Shown: piece by piece, positions 16,701 through 25,291 of the stretch
Position numbering within the stretch: position 1 is the stretch's first letter
Layout: every line of letters starts with the position of its first letter
DNA from: a virus
Length of the DNA: 43,932 nt
IMG/VR virus record: IMGVR_UViG_3300048924_000317
Location: 1 to 43,932 of that record
Direction: 5' to 3' (one strand)
The notes under the pieces: model-generated
What the model saw: only the letters and a program-made list of their open reading frames with translations
Database searches by the model: none
Told to the model about the DNA's origin: nothing
Made by a program: the position numbers and the translations under genes

Positions 16701-16716
16701 CTCCCCTCGCGGGGAG
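16701..16716. other. GC-rich hairpin between FI and FII
   Basis: CTCCCC-TCGC-GGGGAG, a perfect 6-bp stem with a 4-base loop and no T-run. It may stabilise or partly attenuate the FI transcript, so as to set sheath and tube ratios; inference. Confidence 0.5.
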
Positions 16717-16723
16717 GCCCGGT

Positions 16724-17893
16724 TTAAGCGTTGACGGCGGCGGCGAACTGCATCAGGTAGCGGTCGGTGATGCGCTGACGCAAGGTGAGGTCTTCCAGGG
16801 GCGGCACTGGGGTGTAGTCGTAGTCGAGGGTCAGCTTGCCGGCCTTGAGGGTATCTTTGTCGTTGATGTCTTCCGGGTACCAGCAGCTGCCGCCGATCAG
16901 GTAGCCCTGGGCGACCAGCTCGCGGAACTTGGCGTTGATCCCGTTGATGATGTCTTTGACCAGGGACGCGTGCAGTGGCTTGTCCATGGCCCACATGTGC
17001 GCCTCGGCCATGGTGTCGGCGAGGATCTGCGCGGTGCGGGTGTAGTTTTCAAACGCGAACAGCGGATCGTCGCTGCACGTCCGACTACCCCAGAAGCGAA
17101 AGCCGCCTTCGTTGATGAGGGTGGTGACCTCGTTGCTGTTGAGGTAGTTGGCGTCGGTGACCGGGTTTTGCAGGTCCCAGAACACATCGGCGCTTATGCC
17201 GGTCACGCCGTTGACGGCGACATTGGAGATGGTTTTGTGCCAGCCGATGTCTTTGTCGATCAGCGCCCGCAGGCCCAGCGCACGGGCTACTGCCGATGCT
17301 GTGACAGTGGCGTTGGTGACGGTGCTCCAGTTCATAAACTCCGGCCAGATCACCATGACTTCACGGGCTCCGAAGTTTTCGCGGTAGGCGACCACCTCTT
17401 CCTTGGTTTTGCAGCCCCACGCACTCACGTAGGCGAAGGCGCGTAGGTCCTTGGCAATCGATACCAGGGCGGTGGCCACCGGTTGGCTGTCGAGACCTGG
17501 CACACCGAGAATGCGCGGCGTCATGCCCACGCGGGCCTTGGCGGCGAGCAAGGCTTTCATGCCGGTGTACTTGCCGTCGGCGGTGGTGGTGCCGATCAGT
17601 GCGCTGGTGGTGGCGGCGTCGTCTGCACCTTCCTTCACTCGCACCACGATGGTGTAGGGCTTGGTTTGGTCGGCGATGGCTTGCAGGCTCTTCGCCAGGG
17701 TGCCTTTGACGCCGGCTTTGGCGATGGCAGTTTGCACGTTGGTCAGCAGGACGGGAGTGTCCAGCGGGAAAGCAAGCGGGTCTGCATCCTCAGCCGTACA
17801 TACCAGGCCGATGACTGCGGTTGCGATGGTGCGAATGGGACGGGTGCCGTCGTTGAGTTCGAGAACCCGCACGCCGTGGAGATAGTCGGCCAT
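16724..17893 (-). CDS. FI: P2 gpFI-like tail sheath protein
   Basis: 389 residues. The start MADYLHGVRVLELNDGTRPIR and the motif VIGLVCTAEDADP are typical of P2 FI sheath proteins; later FRFWGSRTCSDD and the C-terminal YLMQFAAAVNA complete the family pattern. It forms the contractile sheath. First gene of the F operon, with a candidate Ogr site 87 bp upstream of the ATG (centre 17980). Confidence 0.95.
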   Translation of the reverse strand: MADYLHGVRVLELNDGTRPIRTIATAVIGLVCTAEDADPLAFPLDTPVLLTNVQTAIAKAGVKGTLAKSLQAIADQTKPYTIVVRVKEGADDAATTSALIGTTTADGKYTGMKALLAAKARVGMTPRILGVPGLDSQPVATALVSIAKDLRAFAYVSAWGCKTKEEVVAYRENFGAREVMVIWPEFMNWSTVTNATVTASAVARALGLRALIDKDIGWHKTISNVAVNGVTGISADVFWDLQNPVTDANYLNSNEVTTLINEGGFRFWGSRTCSDDPLFAFENYTRTAQILADTMAEAHMWAMDKPLHASLVKDIINGINAKFRELVAQGYLIGGSCWYPEDINDKDTLKAGKLTLDYDYTPVPPLEDLTLRQRITDRYLMQFAAAVNA

Positions 17894-17969
17894 GGGTGGT
17901 TGCCTGCGCTGTGATGGAATGACAGTGCACAGGCTGCCGCGCGCGCGCCGGTTGGGCGAGCGCGCGGGC

Positions 17970-17990
17970 TTGTAGAAAGGCGGGGTACAG
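17970..17990 (-). promoter_or_regulatory. Candidate Ogr-type late activator site upstream of FI
   Basis: TTGTAGAAAGG then CGGGGTACAG: the pattern TTGTA-N11-TACAR. It matches almost base for base the site at 30189 and keeps the TTGTA/TACA arms of the site at 22775. P2 Ogr sites are dyads centred near -55, which would put the start of transcription near 17925 and leave a leader of about 30 bases before FI. Confidence 0.6.
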
Positions 17991-18001
17991 GTGCGAGTGC
18001 G

Positions 18002-18670
18002 TTACTGGAGGTGGTCAGCCAACCACGCGGGCTGCTCGGGCCTGTAATCGACTGCCGGGAAATGCTCCGATTCGGGCCAGTCGCGCAGATCCTGACGGTA
18101 GCCCTGCAACTGCTTGTACTGCTCGGCAGTGAGGGTTGTAGGGCGTTCGGCCTCCAGTTCGTCGCGGTGACGTGCGATCAGCGGATCGGTGAGCAACAAA
18201 ACCCTGTCACGAACAGCACGTTCCCGGCCTTTCAGTTCCTCCAAGGTCGGCCCTGGGGCATCAATAACGATTGGCCGGCCGTTCTCGCCCGCCGTAAAGG
18301 TTGAGCTACCAGTAGCAACAGCTCGAAATATGGCGTCATGGTCCGCTTGAGAGACTTCAACTATCTCATCTTCGGGCGGCAGTAAACATGCTGGGTTGGG
18401 GGCAGAAATCTCCGGCCACTTTGCTTCGTCATCTGGCACGTCAATCAGGGGCGCCTCTGCGTCCATATCAGGGATCAATATGAACTCAGGGACCAAACTG
18501 TCTTCGCTCCAGTCCGGGTTAGGCACCTCAGTAGTGGGGTGTTCCCACGCCGGATCTTGGACTTTTCGAGTCGGCCTCACCCATTCGGGATCCGGTATCT
18601 GGACAGTACGAGTTCCGTGGAAAACCTCATTGAAAAAAGCGTTTGCCTTTGCGCTATAGAAAATTTTCAC
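18002..18670 (-). CDS. Tail fibre assembly / tail assembly chaperone-like protein
   Basis: 222 residues beginning MKIFYSAKANAFFNEVFHG, a start found in Pseudomonas tail fibre assembly proteins. Residues ~20-56 contain three copies of a short unit: IPDPEWVRPT, VQDPAWEHPT and VPNPDWSED. The C-terminal part (LTAEQYKQLQGYRQDLRDWPESEHFP) matches the phage tail assembly chaperone pattern. It lies 3 bp after the tail fibre gene and would help fold or attach the fibre. The part from ~18300 to 18670 looks AT-richer than the rest, as does the adjoining end of H. Confidence 0.85.
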   Translation of the reverse strand: MKIFYSAKANAFFNEVFHGTRTVQIPDPEWVRPTRKVQDPAWEHPTTEVPNPDWSEDSLVPEFILIPDMDAEAPLIDVPDDEAKWPEISAPNPACLLPPEDEIVEVSQADHDAIFRAVATGSSTFTAGENGRPIVIDAPGPTLEELKGRERAVRDRVLLLTDPLIARHRDELEAERPTTLTAEQYKQLQGYRQDLRDWPESEHFPAVDYRPEQPAWLADHLQ

Positions 18671-18673
18671 AAT

Positions 18674-20293
18674 TCAGTTCCCCCTTGCTTCAATGATCGC
18701 CACCAAGCCACCTTGGACAATGCCCGCCCATTCCTCTATGTGAATAATGCAACCGTCTTTAGTCGGAGACAGGTAGTACGCCTGAACACACGCAGCCGCA
18801 CTCGTCGTTTTTCGCAGGGTTATCTGCGCGTTGATGAACTGATTCGGAAATTGAAACTGCCAGGCAACGTTAATTGCCTTGATCGATGAAAGATCATCAA
18901 AGGCAATTTCCTGCCACTGTTTGATTTCCCCCGTATCCGGGTTTTTGTTCCAGCCATTTGTAGAAAGCAGCGCCGTGTCTTTAGGGCGGTCTACTTGGAG
19001 AACGACAACGCTACCATCGGAGTGCTTCATGTAAGGCACAGCTTTTGAGCCGCCTGCGAAGCCAGCCTCACCGCAAGTATTCCCGGATATTTTGCTGGAC
19101 GGCTCAAAGTTGGCACTTGTCCAATACCTGAACCAATCACCACTACCATCTGCGTTGGTCTGTCGCCCCCACGACTCACGAGCAGTCATGGAACAAACAA
19201 AATCAAACCCCAGCTTGCCGCCGTTGTATTTGGCGCGGATCCCTGAGAAATACCCGACACTTGGCGGCCCATCTGTAGTGGTCGGGTTCCCATTGATAAA
19301 TCGCGCGCTGCCCACGTCGGCAATTTTCCCAGCAATGGCAATGTCATTGTTTGAACTTACTGCATCGGTAATGCCCGCACCGGCCAGCGTAGTCGGATTC
19401 GTCCCCGCGATAACGCGACCCAGCTTATCCACCGTCAAACTACGGTAGGTTCCCGCCACAATCCCCGTGCGGCCCGCGACAACCTCAAACGCCAGTGGCG
19501 TTGTGCCCAGTACGATGGGCGCATCCGTTACCAACTGCCAAACACTATCGCCGTTTGCCGTGCCTTTCTCGATGTCGACGAATAGTCCCGGTGTCACCTC
19601 AATGCTGACATCTGCATCCTGGGCACGCTTCCAGGCACCGCTTGCCGGCACGACGTAAATACCGTTGTCCTTCGCCTGGACTTGGTCTTTGACTAAAACC
19701 CGTGCATCCGCCGTCAGCAACACGCCGTCGACCGTCTGGATCCCGCTCAGAGCGATGTTTGCCGTGGTGGCCACCAACACCGAGTGCTTGAAGTCCAGCC
19801 GTGCCAGCGCCTCAATGACCGAGGTGTCCACGTACTCACGCGTCGCCAGCACCACGCTGGGATCAATTTTCAACTCGATGTTGCTGGTGCTGCTGACGAT
19901 GAGGTTGATCCGAATCACCTGCGTCCGGCCCGACCCTTGAGACAGCAGCGGCTTGAACGTGGGCGCGCAGTTGGCCACCGCAACCATGTCGCCATCCGCG
20001 TCGTACAACGCCAGTTCACGCACCCACCAACCGCCAACGTTCTCCGGGATGATCTGCTCGGCGATGATGACGCTGGCGTTGGTCGGGTCCACCTTCACCT
20101 GGTTGAGCGGAGCACGGCGGCGTTCGTTGATCAGCTTGGTCTGCGTGCGGCTGGGGATCGGGTCCGTGCCGTTGGCATCCCCCACGCCCATCTGGGCAAA
20201 GGTCCAGGGCGTACCAAGGGCGGCGGCGTTGGCCTGCTTGGCTTCGCCGACAGCGGTGAGGATCGCGAAGAACTGGCTGTTTTGGTCGGTCAT
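18674..20293 (-). CDS. H: P2 gpH-like tail fibre protein
   Basis: 539 residues. The N-terminal ~150 residues (MTDQNSQFFAILTAVGEAK, then AQMGVGDANG and ENVGGWWVRELALYDADGD) are the phage-tail-fibre DUF3751 region that attaches to the baseplate. The middle has two pectin-like or repeat segments (VLVKDQVQAKDNGIYVV, DKLGRVIAGTNPTTLAGAGITDA). The C-terminal ~180 residues are a distinct distal domain with AT-richer codons and no family I recognise; this part should bind the host receptor. Its ATG overlaps the I stop (ATGA). Confidence 0.9.
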   Translation of the reverse strand: MTDQNSQFFAILTAVGEAKQANAAALGTPWTFAQMGVGDANGTDPIPSRTQTKLINERRRAPLNQVKVDPTNASVIIAEQIIPENVGGWWVRELALYDADGDMVAVANCAPTFKPLLSQGSGRTQVIRINLIVSSTSNIELKIDPSVVLATREYVDTSVIEALARLDFKHSVLVATTANIALSGIQTVDGVLLTADARVLVKDQVQAKDNGIYVVPASGAWKRAQDADVSIEVTPGLFVDIEKGTANGDSVWQLVTDAPIVLGTTPLAFEVVAGRTGIVAGTYRSLTVDKLGRVIAGTNPTTLAGAGITDAVSSNNDIAIAGKIADVGSARFINGNPTTTDGPPSVGYFSGIRAKYNGGKLGFDFVCSMTARESWGRQTNADGSGDWFRYWTSANFEPSSKISGNTCGEAGFAGGSKAVPYMKHSDGSVVVLQVDRPKDTALLSTNGWNKNPDTGEIKQWQEIAFDDLSSIKAINVAWQFQFPNQFINAQITLRKTTSAAACVQAYYLSPTKDGCIIHIEEWAGIVQGGLVAIIEARGN

Positions 20294-20910
20294 GAGTAGA
20301 TGTCCATCGTGTCGATATGATGTTCGCGGCCGCCGAGGCGAAACGCGCCGCTGACGTCAATGTCGCGCTGTGTCGGTGGGTAAACGCTGAGTTCGTCGCC
20401 TTCGTACACGCAGGCCCCGATGAAGACCGAGCCGGTGCTCTCCAAGCTGATCGCCAGGCTGGTCAGGTGGCGGGTGAGTGGCTTGGCGTCATCGATCAGC
20501 CAGGTCAGTTCCAGGTACATTTCTTCGGTAATACCGGTGTCCAGCACACCCACCTTCAAGGCAAAAGTGGCGGGCACGCCTTCCGGCACGGTCTCCCACC
20601 ACTCCATCACCTCGATCAGATAGCCCAGTGGCTCCACCACGCGGCGCAGGGCGCCGATGGTGCCTTTGTGCGCGTGGATGTAGCGGGACGAGCGAATGGC
20701 GGCGCGCTTGGTGGCTTCGGTCCAGTTGCTGTCCCAGCGGTCGACCGAAAAGGCCCAGGCCAGGTAAGGCAAAACGTTCACCGGGCAGGTGTTCGGGTTG
20801 CACAGTTGACGCAGTGGAATCGGCACACGCTGAATCTGCGCGAGTGCTTGCGCTGCTTGTCGCTCAAGCGGCGTGGAGTTTCCCGGCAGCAACTGCTGGG
20901 CGCCCATCAC
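20290..20910 (-). CDS. I: P2 gpI-like baseplate protein
   Basis: 206 residues. LLPGNSTPLERQAAQALAQI and CNPNTCPVNVLPYLAWAFSVDRWD are the diagnostic start of the phage tail protein I family, followed by SRYIHAHKGTIGALRRVVEPLG. It is a baseplate wedge component next to J. ATGA overlaps with both J and H show tight coupling. Confidence 0.94.
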   Translation of the reverse strand: MMGAQQLLPGNSTPLERQAAQALAQIQRVPIPLRQLCNPNTCPVNVLPYLAWAFSVDRWDSNWTEATKRAAIRSSRYIHAHKGTIGALRRVVEPLGYLIEVMEWWETVPEGVPATFALKVGVLDTGITEEMYLELTWLIDDAKPLTRHLTSLAISLESTGSVFIGACVYEGDELSVYPPTQRDIDVSGAFRLGGREHHIDTMDIYS

Positions 20911-21818
20911 TCGGCACCCCGCGTCACAGTCACACCGGTGCAGTAGGGCGCCTGGGCTTTGGTGGCGACGATATCGACCCAGTTTTCCAGTACGACCTTG
21001 CGCACGCCCTCGACAAATAGCGCGGCGTGCAGGGCCGACTCCGACACTTCCATCGCCAGGCGCCGGCGTTGGCTGACGTAGGCCAACAAGCGCTGTTCAG
21101 CGGCCGCCAGAATCGGTTCTGACTCGGGACCGCTGGTCAGTAAATACAGTTTGGCTTTGACCTGGTAGCGGAGGATCTGCGCGCTCTGCACTGTCATGCG
21201 GTCACCCACCGGCCGGCGGTCATCGTCGCTCAGGTAGGTTTTGACTGCGGCGATCAGGTCAGGGGGTGCCGTGCCATCGCCAAGCAGCGATTGCACGGTG
21301 ACTACTGCCACCGCAGGTGATGGGCTTTCAGCCGTGGCATCGGCAACCCGACCGTCAGCGCCTCGGGCATGGAAGATGTAGCTGTTACGCGGGCCGGCGG
21401 TGCTCAGCCCTTCCCAGGACATTTGCGCACGCTCGCGCAAGCTGTCGTCGCTTTCCATGATCCTTGCGACAGGTGGGACCGCCAGGGGCTTGGCTTCCTG
21501 AACCACCAGGCGCTGAACATTGAAGTTGCCCGCCAGTTGGTCCAGGTCGGGGCCTTTGGCCAGGGCCAGCAGGTTTGCCATCGACGCTTCATTGACCCGC
21601 TGACGCCAGATGGTTTCGCGGTAGGCGTTCTCTTGCAGCAGCTTGGTCAGGGGCTCGGATTCCATTTCGAGGCGAGCGGCAATCTGCGGCTGTTCCTCGA
21701 TCGGCCACAGGCTGATCATGTAGGCCTTGCGCTCGGCCAGGATCACTTCGAAGTCGATCTGCTCGACGATCTGCGGCGCCGGGAGCTGGCTGAGGTCAAT
21801 CGCGGCAAAGGCGTTCAT
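20907..21818 (-). CDS. J: P2 gpJ-like baseplate assembly protein
   Basis: 303 residues of the baseplate J family: AAIDLSQLPAPQIVEQIDFE at the start, QAVNEASMANLLALA-like helix (RVNEASMANLLALAKG), and ARGADGRVADATAESPSPA with VTVQSLLGDGTAP near the centre. Baseplate wedge protein, homologous to T4 gp6. Overlaps W and I by ATGA. Confidence 0.95.
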   Translation of the reverse strand: MNAFAAIDLSQLPAPQIVEQIDFEVILAERKAYMISLWPIEEQPQIAARLEMESEPLTKLLQENAYRETIWRQRVNEASMANLLALAKGPDLDQLAGNFNVQRLVVQEAKPLAVPPVARIMESDDSLRERAQMSWEGLSTAGPRNSYIFHARGADGRVADATAESPSPAVAVVTVQSLLGDGTAPPDLIAAVKTYLSDDDRRPVGDRMTVQSAQILRYQVKAKLYLLTSGPESEPILAAAEQRLLAYVSQRRRLAMEVSESALHAALFVEGVRKVVLENWVDIVATKAQAPYCTGVTVTRGAE

Positions 21819-22159
21819 ACACTGCCCCCCAGTTGAAGCGGCAGACTCATGCTCAACGGCTCGTTGGTGTCGACGATGGTGCCTTCCAGCTCCAGCACGG
21901 ACTGACCTTGAAGGTTCGCGCCGAGAAACCGCACACGGCTTAGGCTGATGCGGGTTTCCCAGCGCATCAACGCCATGACGGTGCCCGCGTAAACACGCAG
22001 ACGTGTGACGTCGTTGAAGGGATGGTCGACCAGCTCGGGCAGCAGGCTGCCGTATTCGCGACGCATCACGCGGGTGCCGATGCGGGTGGTGAGGATGTCC
22101 GTGATGCTCTGGCCGATGTGGCCCAGGTCGCTGATGGCGCCGCCGGTTTCTCGGTTCAT
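21815..22159 (-). CDS. W: P2 gpW-like baseplate protein (gp25/GPW family)
   Basis: 114 residues with the family pattern HIGQSITDILTTRIGTRVMRREYGSLLPELVDHP and a later RVYAGTVMALMRWETRI. It is the lysozyme-like wedge protein homologous to T4 gp25 that initiates sheath attachment. Overlaps V and J by ATGA. Confidence 0.95.
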   Translation of the reverse strand: MNRETGGAISDLGHIGQSITDILTTRIGTRVMRREYGSLLPELVDHPFNDVTRLRVYAGTVMALMRWETRISLSRVRFLGANLQGQSVLELEGTIVDTNEPLSMSLPLQLGGSV

Positions 22160-22728
22160 TCTGGTTTACCCGTCTTCGCGCCGCCCACCAGCACGCCGCC
22201 GTGCAGATGCTTGACCAGGCTGATGTTGGCAGCCACCACGTCTTCGGAGACGGTCACCAGGCCGACCACGTTCTGGTTGCCGGTTTGGTTGTAATCGCCC
22301 TGGTGATTGATCGGCCCGATGATATTGATCCCGCCCTTGCTCACCAGGCTGGTGTTGCCGTTGTCGGGCAGTGTGGCGTTCAGGTGATGCCGGACACTGT
22401 CGTACTCGATCACCGCGCCGTCGACGTAGGTGCGACGATGCAGGCCGGGGCGGTTACCGTTGGCGGGGATGTGGTCACTGAATATGCCGGTTAAGACGAC
22501 GCCGTTGGCGAGCTGCCCGGATGGGCTGAACAGGATCACCTGTTCGTCGACGGTGGGCGGGTCCCACTCCCGATCAGCACCGGCGCGCAGGGCGAGCCAG
22601 GGTAGCCAGGCGGTGGTCAGTGAACCGGTTTTGACCTGCACACGCGGGGGCTCCATCTGCACGGCGGCGATGACGCCGAAGCGGATGAGGTTTTCGAGCA
22701 TGCGGGAGAGGGCGGCGAAGTCGTTCAT
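22156..22728 (-). CDS. V: P2 gpV-like baseplate spike protein
   Basis: 190 residues from the ATG at 22728 (MNDFAALSRMLENLIRFG), matching the start of P2 gpV. PRVQVKTGSLTTAWLPWL follows, with an OB-fold and a C-terminal beta-helix (NTSLVSKGGINIIGPIN, DYNQTGNQNVVGLVTVSED). It forms the membrane-piercing spike. An in-frame ATG at 22791 lies inside the candidate Ogr site and is rejected. No Shine-Dalgarno is visible before 22728, and the activator dyad centre is only 57 bp upstream, suggesting a leaderless or nearly leaderless message. Confidence 0.92.
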   Translation of the reverse strand: MNDFAALSRMLENLIRFGVIAAVQMEPPRVQVKTGSLTTAWLPWLALRAGADREWDPPTVDEQVILFSPSGQLANGVVLTGIFSDHIPANGNRPGLHRRTYVDGAVIEYDSVRHHLNATLPDNGNTSLVSKGGINIIGPINHQGDYNQTGNQNVVGLVTVSEDVVAANISLVKHLHGGVLVGGAKTGKPE

Positions 22729-22774
22729 GGCGCCGATGGTGATTACATGTGCGCACGAACGCAGCTTCAACGTC

Positions 22775-22795
22775 TTGTAATAATCCTGCATACAA
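22775..22795 (-). promoter_or_regulatory. Candidate Ogr-type late activator site upstream of V
   Basis: TTGTAATAATC then CTGCATACAA, i.e. TTGTA-N11-TACAA, the same 21-bp architecture as the sites before FI and between O and P. Centre at 22785, 57 bp upstream of the V start codon. Confidence 0.6.
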
Positions 22796-22902
22796 TTGGC
22801 GACCCGATGGTGAAAAAGATGGCCTTTGGCTATTTATGGCGCCGGCGGGGTATGATGTTTGTGTGATGATTATGATCAGACAGCGTCAAGGAGTAAGGGA
22901 CT

Positions 22903-23805
22903 ATGGATTTGAAAACTGATAAAGGATCATTGGATAGTGATGACTTTTATAAAGTGGTAATTCGAAAAAAGCACAACAGAAAACTAGAAATTAACCTTTG
23001 GTTTATCGCCAGCATTGTAATGGTGGGAGGGGTGGTTTTAGATTTTTTGTTTGGTAGGGATGTCGGCTTTATTTTGAGTGAGCGTTATAGTCAAGTGATA
23101 TTTGCGTTAATGGTTTTGTTGTTTCCGGTATTGTTCGATCTTATTTTTGGCGCCTACCCAATTGAGCATTTGAGACGCGCTCGAGAGTTAACTTTTGCAG
23201 TTGACGATTCAGAGAGGTCTAAATATGATCCGAAAAAAAGAAAGACAGATGTGCCTACTATTTCTGACTCTATTAGTGGCGGAGAATTTTCTAATTTCTC
23301 CGCTCTGGAACTTTTTGCATATTATGCGGCTAGTTCTAGGAGGCTTTCACAGAGCCTTTATAGTCGTTCCGGTGTCTACTTGTTGGTTGGCGTTTTTGTA
23401 GCGTTTACAGGTCTTGTGTTTTTTTATATGGAGACTTCAAGTTCTTCTGGCTATCAGGGTATTGAGCTTGTCATTGCTTTTGCACCAAAGTTTGGTATTT
23501 TGCTTTTTATAGAGCTTGTGGCGTTCTTCTTTCTCAGGCAACACCGATCTTCTATGGATGAGTTTAGATATTACGAAGCTGTGAAGCGTAAGCGAGAGGA
23601 AACAATGGCATTGATCCAGCTTACTTTTGAGAGCGGTAAGGGGAGTGAGGTTTTGGAGCTTGTAAAGAATGGGTCATTTTTCTCTGAAGGTAAACTTTTG
23701 AATAAAGATCAAACTACGGAAATTATTGAGTCGAGAAAGCTTGAGAAAAATGAGCTGGAAATACTTGAAAAGGTATTGGATGTGGTCTCTCGTAGCAAGA
23801 AATGA
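22903..23805 (+). CDS. AT-rich four-helix membrane protein (moron candidate)
   Basis: 300 residues; GGAGTAAGGG precedes the ATG. Predicted membrane helices lie near 30-49 (LWFIASIVMVGGVVLDFLF), 62-84 (VIFALMVLLFPVLFDLIFG), 157-177 (YLLVGVFVAFTGLVFFYME) and 188-209 (VIAFAPKFGILLFIELVAFFFL). A cytosolic stretch of ~70 residues lies between the second and third helices, and the C-terminal ~90 residues are charged and helical. Strongly AT-rich and on the opposite strand between V and S, so it is an insertion into the late region. No family recognised. A TATGAT box at ~22850 could give lysogenic expression. Confidence 0.85.
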   Translation: MDLKTDKGSLDSDDFYKVVIRKKHNRKLEINLWFIASIVMVGGVVLDFLFGRDVGFILSERYSQVIFALMVLLFPVLFDLIFGAYPIEHLRRARELTFAVDDSERSKYDPKKRKTDVPTISDSISGGEFSNFSALELFAYYAASSRRLSQSLYSRSGVYLLVGVFVAFTGLVFFYMETSSSSGYQGIELVIAFAPKFGILLFIELVAFFFLRQHRSSMDEFRYYEAVKRKREETMALIQLTFESGKGSEVLELVKNGSFFSEGKLLNKDQTTEIIESRKLEKNELEILEKVLDVVSRSKK

Positions 23806-23823
23806 GGGTTGCTTGATGAGATT

Positions 23824-24279
23824 TTAAATAAGGTGAGCAAACAGTTGATCTCGGATTACTACCTTGTCAGCCTCTGTAAATCCAAGTAATTCGCGCTGTT
23901 CATAGCGCACATCGGGAGCGCCCCTTTCTGCTCGGTCCTTCAAACCGTACTGGTGAACCCTGGCAATCCGGGCGATACGCCCGGTAAAGCCAACCGAAAC
24001 GCCATTGCTATCACCACGGACCTTCAGATACGACGTGGTCCGCAGCTTCTTGAACATTGCCAGCTTCCGCTTAACCCGCCCCTGTTTGCCACGTAGGTCC
24101 CTATGCTTCCGCGGCGCAAACTTGCTCCCGTCCGGGTTCTCCTGTGCCATCACTCGCTTCTGCTGACTACGGCGTAGCTCTTGCCCAATACTCCGGGCCA
24201 ATTTGCTGCGTTCCCCTGGTTCCAGCCGATCCAGCAGCACTGCCGCCCAGGTCTCCAGCGCCTCCAGGTTATTCGCCAT
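23824..24279 (-). CDS. S: P2 gpS-like tail completion protein
   Basis: 151 residues from the ATG at 24279, which has GGAGAG upstream; an ATG at 24297 is an alternative. The start NNLEALETWAAVLLDRLEPGERSKLAR and the C-terminal RIARVHQYGLKDR are diagnostic of the phage virion morphogenesis protein gpS family. It is needed for tail completion and head joining. Its start overlaps the end of R by 11 bp. Last gene of the O-to-S operon. Confidence 0.93.
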   Translation of the reverse strand: MANNLEALETWAAVLLDRLEPGERSKLARSIGQELRRSQQKRVMAQENPDGSKFAPRKHRDLRGKQGRVKRKLAMFKKLRTTSYLKVRGDSNGVSVGFTGRIARIARVHQYGLKDRAERGAPDVRYEQRELLGFTEADKVVIRDQLFAHLI

Positions 24280-24751
24280 CCGGCACTCTCCACTCACTGG
24301 TATTACCCTGGGCGCCAGGCTTCCATTTCGGATCGAGGTAGCCCGCCACGTACTGCGGTTCGTTCGGGTGCTTCACTGTGGTGTTGCCCTGGTCATCCTT
24401 ACCAACGATGACTTTCTCTGTCAGCGCCAGGGTAATGCTGAGGTCCACTTTGTCTTTGTCGAGGATGTCGGCTTCGAACTGGATGCCGTTTTTGACCTTG
24501 TCCAGATTCTCCAGCAGCTCGGACTGGTTGACGTTGAGCCAGGCCAGGATGGGCAGGAATACGCTGTCAGGGTGACCAGCGAACTCGGTGAGGATGATCT
24601 GCAGATCAAAGCTGTATTCAAATGACAGGGTGTGAGCGGCGGTGCAACGGACCTTACCGTTGTCGATGAAGATCAGCAGGCGGTCGGGGTCGTGCTTGAA
24701 GTCGGCGACGGTGGCCAGGAGGTGAGCGCGCAGGCTTTCGGGCTTGTTCAT
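24269..24751 (-). CDS. R: P2 gpR-like tail completion protein
   Basis: 160 residues: MNKPESLRAHLLATVADFKHDPDRLLIFIDNG is the typical start of P2 gpR, followed by FEYSFDLQIILTEFAGHPD. It works with gpS in tail completion. Its ATG overlaps the LysC stop (ATGA). Confidence 0.94.
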   Translation of the reverse strand: MNKPESLRAHLLATVADFKHDPDRLLIFIDNGKVRCTAAHTLSFEYSFDLQIILTEFAGHPDSVFLPILAWLNVNQSELLENLDKVKNGIQFEADILDKDKVDLSITLALTEKVIVGKDDQGNTTVKHPNEPQYVAGYLDPKWKPGAQGNTSEWRVPDGE

Positions 24752-25005
24752 GGGTTGGCCTGTTGGTGTTTGTAGACCATGTCGACCTGGGCGGCACAGT
24801 CGGCCCAGGCAGCTTCGGCGCGGTCCTGGTCGGTGAGTTGGTCGCCGTTACTGCGTGGGCTGGTCGCCGGCAGGACGCACGGTGTCACGGCCGGACAGCC
24901 AGTCACGATAAGCGGAGGCGCCGGTGAGGGCGGGACGCTCGCGCAACCGGCGAGCAGCGTCAGGCAAAGGCTGATCAGCCCAGTTCCGTAGTTCGTCGTT
25001 TTCAC
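24748..25005 (-). CDS. lysC: LysC/Rz1-like outer-membrane spanin lipoprotein
   Basis: 85 residues starting with GTG at 25005 behind GAGGAGCTGAAAC. It has a lipoprotein signal with lipobox LLAGC (Cys ~21), followed by a proline-rich stretch (ASVPPSPAPPL), as in Rz1 proteins. It would sit in the outer membrane and pair with LysB to fuse the membranes in the last step of lysis. Its frame overlaps lysB by 158 bp, the classical nested spanin arrangement. Confidence 0.88.
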   Translation of the reverse strand: MKTTNYGTGLISLCLTLLAGCASVPPSPAPPLIVTGCPAVTPCVLPATSPRSNGDQLTDQDRAEAAWADCAAQVDMVYKHQQANP

Positions 25006-25291
25006 GTTTCAGCTCCTCTATGGTTCGCTCACGATTCGCTAGGCCCTGGCGCAGTTGGTCCTGCTGGTTGCGTAGCTGGCTCTGTGCGTCACGCTCCTGT
25101 TTCAGGGTGCCTGTGAGGGTGTTGACGGTGGCAAGGTTGCGGTCAGCGTCGTCGCGGGCAGTTTTGGCCACAGCTTTCGCCAGATCGGTTTTGCCTTCAG
25201 CGACGTCGATGCGCGCTTCCTGACCCCATATCAGCAGCGCCAGTGCACCGAGAAGGGCGATACCGTACAAGGCTTGACGCAGGGGGCTCAC
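24848..25291 (-). CDS. lysB: LysB/Rz-like inner-membrane spanin
   Basis: 147 residues from a GTG at 25291 that overlaps the TGA of the gene upstream (GTGA). The open frame extends to 25390, but that part runs back through the neighbour. A membrane helix lies near 6-22 (ALYGIALLGALALLIWG). A long coiled coil follows (LKQERDAQSQLRNQQDQL, ELKRENDELRNWADQPLP), ending with a cytosol-distal region ARRLRERPALTG. That is the standard LysB plan in P2-like phages. It forms a spanin complex with LysC. Confidence 0.85.
   Translation of the reverse strand: MSPLRQALYGIALLGALALLIWGQEARIDVAEGKTDLAKAVAKTARDDADRNLATVNTLTGTLKQERDAQSQLRNQQDQLRQGLANRERTIEELKRENDELRNWADQPLPDAARRLRERPALTGASAYRDWLSGRDTVRPAGDQPTQ

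Noticed and set aside
17900-17930. TGT-N9-ACA near the FI start as Ogr site
   Set aside because: The spacing differs from the 21-bp motif shared by three late operons; the copy at 17970 is the better candidate.
22728-22791. Longer V protein starting at 22791
   Set aside because: The extra 21 residues match no gpV, and the start codon would lie within the activator dyad.
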